Under the pieces are notes generated by a model that was not told the origin of the DNA, searched no databases, and worked only from the letters and a program-made list of their open reading frames with translations. A DNA stretch of 64,000 bases from Marsupella aquatica. Its lineage: Eukaryota > Marchantiophyta. A program made the translations under genes and the position numbers. How positions within the stretch are numbered: the stretch's first letter is position 1; each line of letters begins with the position of its first letter. Location of the stretch: positions 20,956,001-21,020,000 of the forward strand of contig OZ316897.1 in assembly GCA_973895155.1 (NCBI GenBank). The letters run 5' to 3'. Positions 62,201-64,000 of this stretch are shown here, piece after piece.

Positions 62201-62481
62201 TTTGAATCCAACACACCGAGTGAAATCAGATTCTTACGCATGCCAGGTACATACCTGACTCCGGACACTGTGCGCACAGCGTCATCAAACATTTGAATCT
62301 TCACAGACCCAATTCCCTCAATTTGACAGGAGTGATCATTTCCCATCAGAACTGAACCGTTTGAAATAGAGTAAGAACTGAAAAACTCACGAATGTAACA
62401 AATATGAAAAGAGCAAGCACAATCAAGAATCCACACATCATCTGCTCTCCTAGATGACGTGCACAGGGCATACCCCCGGCT
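59209..62481 (-). CDS. pol: Ty1/copia pol: protease, integrase, reverse transcriptase, RNase H
   Basis: One uninterrupted frame in copia order, about 1075 aa from 62436, continuing in the gag frame after one stop codon. The protease-like motif is WILDCACSFHI; families usually have Asp followed by Ser/Thr then Gly/Ala, so Cys after the Asp is atypical. The GAG-pre-integrase and zinc region follow (LWHSRLGHM, then CEHC). The integrase shows HSDVWGP, LRSDNGGEYTS and PQQNGVAER, giving the D, D and E residues. Reverse transcriptase shows KARLVAKGFTQ, QMDVVTAFLYG, SLYGLKQSPRQW and the catalytic LYVDDM. RNase H shows GYVDSDYGQDLDRRRSTTGY and AQSTTEAEYVA. Integrase before reverse transcriptase defines Ty1/copia. 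The lack of frameshifts over 3.2 kb suggests a young copy. Confidence 0.97.
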   Translation of the reverse strand, partial: SRGYALCTSSRRADDVWILDCACSFHICYIREFFSSYSISNGSVLMGNDHSCQIEGIGSVKIQMFDDAVRTVSGVRYVPGMRKNLISLGVLDSNGHQWSVIDGELQVRSGETVILKGSRQKNLYVLQGNTVCGEANVTKSHEEMTQLWHSRLGHMSEKGLAILRKNGLISDLQSCKLEFCEHCILGKQHRRAFGVGTHRSKAVLEYIHSDVWGPSPTPLHSGKLYYVSFIDDYSRFVWIYFMTHKSDVLSIFKKWKAQVENQTGNTIKCLDTRVKSLRSDNGGEYTSMEFEEYCSEQGITRHLTTVYTPQQNGVAERLNRTLLERSRSMLSQSGLPQEFWAEAVNTAAYLVNLSPSSAINFKTPFEMRYKRQADYHGLVIFGSDAYALTPKQNRTKLDPTSRKCVFLGYQSGVKAYRLWDPIACKLVVSRDVSFNESRLLKEGENTQVSRTDKGKSPIPDLVEGEIGYEVHDRREGVAPIMELVPVPEEPEEFVDAGEQQVDAVELQIVPAHADQPESSARRTSGRTVRAPSRYGQWVDSSQLQEDDFTTDDEGDALILEEGEPSSFHEASASKEKQKWTAAMQTEMQSLKDNKTWELVKLPKGQQVVDSKWIYKLKDNSIGGGSKVYKARLVAKGFTQEKGVDYNEVFSPVAKYSTIRLLCVLVVMFGLLLDQMDVVTAFLYGTLEEVIFMRQPLGFVKRGQEELVCRLLKSLYGLKQSPRQWNKRFDDWIRSQGFHRSVFDPCVYLKPVKNVVFGFIVLVLYVDDMLIAAKDRSEIVKLKALLSAEFKMKDLGPAKRILGMEITRDLEAGKLWLTQSSYARKVIARFNMENSKPVSTPLAPHFKLSSAFCPTDDTEKGLMSKVPYDKAVGSLMYLMTCTRPDLAMAMGKVSRYMSNPGKVHWEAVKWIIRYLKGTVDHGLLFDANAKNARSLIGYVDSDYGQDLDRRRSTTGYVFTLGGGCISWRSTLQKCIAQSTTEAEYVAAAEAAKEAIWLDRLITEMGLPQGNVKLHCDSQSALHLAVNQVMDSRVKHIDVRYHFIRQAVSDNLFELVKIDGKLNPADAFTKVIPLESFSRHRDVLQVLQLHHK

Positions 62482-62484
62482 TCA
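62482..62484 (-). other. In-frame TGA between gag and pol
   Basis: The gag frame ends at a TGA. The codons after it stay open in the same frame into the protease, so a single stop separates gag from pol. It could be a nonsense mutation or a readthrough site that sets the gag:pol ratio. Confidence 0.9.
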
Positions 62485-63516
62485 TAAAACATACTCATCA
62501 TTGAGTAAATCAGCTTCTCCATCAGCCCTAGCCACATTTGCCGATGAAGTTTCCGCTGCCTTTCCCTTACAGTCTCGCTTGAAGTGTCCAACTTGGTTGC
62601 ACTTCCAACATGTCACCTGCCTCCTCTGAGGGGATTTACCCTTGGACTTAGATCTGGATTTAGATCTAAACTGGGTTCTACGGTCCCCAGTTGGTCGTTG
62701 CATACTCCTCCCACGGTTAATATTGAGGGCAGCACCAGATGATGAAGGCTGTGACGTTATGTGCATCTTCTGCTGAAGATCATCACTAAGCAGAGAACTT
62801 ACCACGTCATTGTATGAAATGGTATCCCTATCACGATGCAACAACACTCGTGATAGGGACTGGTAAGATGGAGGCAATGAACTAAGAAGCTGCAGAGCCT
62901 TCGTCTCATCATTCAAAGTCTCCCCAAGGTTTTCCAAGTCAACGACCATGTCGTTGAAAGCATCCACATGGTCTTGCAACTTCGTACCAGATTCCTTCAT
63001 CCTGAAACTCATCAGTTTGTAGGAAGTGTAGAGCCGGTTCGACAACTCCTTGCGGTGATACTTGCTCTGCAATTCCGCAAATAAGGACATGCAATCCTTA
63101 TGTGCACCCAACTCCTTGATGAAGGGAGGCATGAGATAGAGTGTAACACACCACACTCCCTGCTCCTGCATGCAGTCCCATTGTTTCTCATCAACATCGT
63201 CTTCACGAGGGCTCAGCAGTTGGCCCATCCCTGACGCATAAAGCACTCCCTTCACCTGCTTCTCCCATAGCAAGTAGTCAGAGCGCCCATCATACTTTGT
63301 CACTTCATACTTGGGTCCCCCAAACTTGAAAGTCCCCATCTTCTTCTTTACCGTGAGCTCCGGTAGTAGTACTGCTTCCTCCACCACACGCCGCACCGGT
63401 GATGGTATCGGTGTCACGTGCTCTTCCTCCTGCTCCTCTCTCTGCCCCTGAAACCTCCGCGGTGACCCTAGTGCTTCAAGTTCCACGTCTTCGAAAAACT
63501 CCTCCGAATCACTCAT
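62482..63516 (-). CDS. gag: Ty1/copia gag (capsid and nucleocapsid)
   Basis: 344 aa. The N-terminal region is acidic and Glu-rich. It is followed by the copia gag segment with YDGRSDYLLWEKQVKGVL near residue 75 and the UBN2-like core (LYTSYKLMSFRMKESG, then LSSLPPSYQSL). A Ser/Arg/Lys-rich linker leads to one CCHC zinc knuckle, CWKCNQVGHFKRDC, at 303-316, which binds the element RNA. The start ATG at 63516 is the first in frame. The product forms the virus-like particle in the cytoplasm. Confidence 0.95.
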   Translation of the reverse strand: MSDSEEFFEDVELEALGSPRRFQGQREEQEEEHVTPIPSPVRRVVEEAVLLPELTVKKKMGTFKFGGPKYEVTKYDGRSDYLLWEKQVKGVLYASGMGQLLSPREDDVDEKQWDCMQEQGVWCVTLYLMPPFIKELGAHKDCMSLFAELQSKYHRKELSNRLYTSYKLMSFRMKESGTKLQDHVDAFNDMVVDLENLGETLNDETKALQLLSSLPPSYQSLSRVLLHRDRDTISYNDVVSSLLSDDLQQKMHITSQPSSSGAALNINRGRSMQRPTGDRRTQFRSKSRSKSKGKSPQRRQVTCWKCNQVGHFKRDCKGKAAETSSANVARADGEADLLNDEYVL

Positions 63517-64000
63517 ATGAGAAAGTCACAAAAAATGTTGTTTTTCACAACTTCTCAAAAAACTCGAAACTCAACACCGCCGCGTAGCCCACAAAGCTAG
63601 GAGTCCAATACTGAAAACCAAAATCAAAATCGAAATTTGACGGAAAAGTTATTCAAATTTCGGTCGAGGTGGGTAAAACCTTGGGAAACTCCCCCGTTTT
63701 GACCACCTCAGGGAATAACCGAAATACCAAGTACAACCCGTTGTCGGAATTGCGATGTGATTGGTGCGCTGCATTGCCAACTTCAATGGCTACGACCTCG
63801 CCGAAAAATAACCAAAAAAGTTACCGTTCGGCGGATGAAATCTTTGTCGGACGGTCAAAAAATAGCTCTCTGGTTTTTTGGAATATTCTATGACCCTTGT
63901 ACAGGCCCTGTGGGAATTTTGGAAGAACAATCGAGGGGCTGACATGTGTCCTCGAACCCCCAAAACCCCCTACCACCCTTCGTCGTCGAAATCTGGTCGC
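63517..64000 (-). other. Leader of the copia element (5' LTR not reached)
   Basis: About 480 bases upstream of gag. I find neither a primer binding site of the usual TGGTATCAGAGC type nor any sequence matching the LTR at 58579-59017. The 5' LTR therefore lies beyond the right edge or is missing. Confidence 0.5.

Noticed and set aside
63517-64000. 5' LTR of the copia element
   Set aside because: No sequence here matches the 3' LTR, and no tRNA primer binding site was found, so the LTR is placed outside the window.

Overview
The window is nuclear DNA of a plant. It holds spliced genes with GT-AG introns, AT-rich repeat-filled intergenic DNA, an intact Ty1/copia retrotransposon, and a PHD-finger gene of the MALE STERILITY 1 (MS1) type, a land-plant family. 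I cannot place the species. No prokaryotic or organellar features were seen.

Layout. 1-15.3 kb is repeat territory. It contains two diverged copies of a 2-3 kb segment (1-~3300 and ~7785-9958), several tandem arrays, three copies of a ~290 bp MITE with matching 8 bp target duplications, and two lone LTRs of the same family as the copia element at the far right. 15.3-22.1 kb is a 19-exon minus-strand gene for a TMEM104-like amino-acid-permease-fold membrane protein (reconstructed, 495 aa). 22.1-31.6 kb is mostly intergenic, with an unrecognised spliced minus-strand gene at about 26.1-28.6 kb. 31.66-36.33 kb is a complete 14-exon plus-strand gene for the small subunit of DNA polymerase delta (POLD2, 448 aa). 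36.3-48.5 kb is AT-rich and repetitive, with a long degenerate minisatellite at 39.9-41.0 kb. 49.47-52.49 kb is a complete 3-exon MS1-type PHD-finger gene (685 aa). 52.5-58.6 kb has no gene I can support. 58.58-63.5 kb is a minus-strand Ty1/copia element: 3' LTR, polypurine tract, pol and gag. Its 5' LTR lies beyond the right edge.

The genes are unrelated in function: replication (POLD2), membrane transport (TMEM104-like) and chromatin-linked transcriptional control (PHD protein). No pathway cluster is apparent. The exon models were assembled by hand from splice-site phase and conserved motifs. For all three recognised genes the exon lengths sum to a multiple of three, with conserved blocks in the expected order. 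The most notable findings are a MITE family with clear target duplications, a copia family traced through three LTRs (one carrying a private 18 bp minisatellite), and one in-frame stop codon separating gag from pol.
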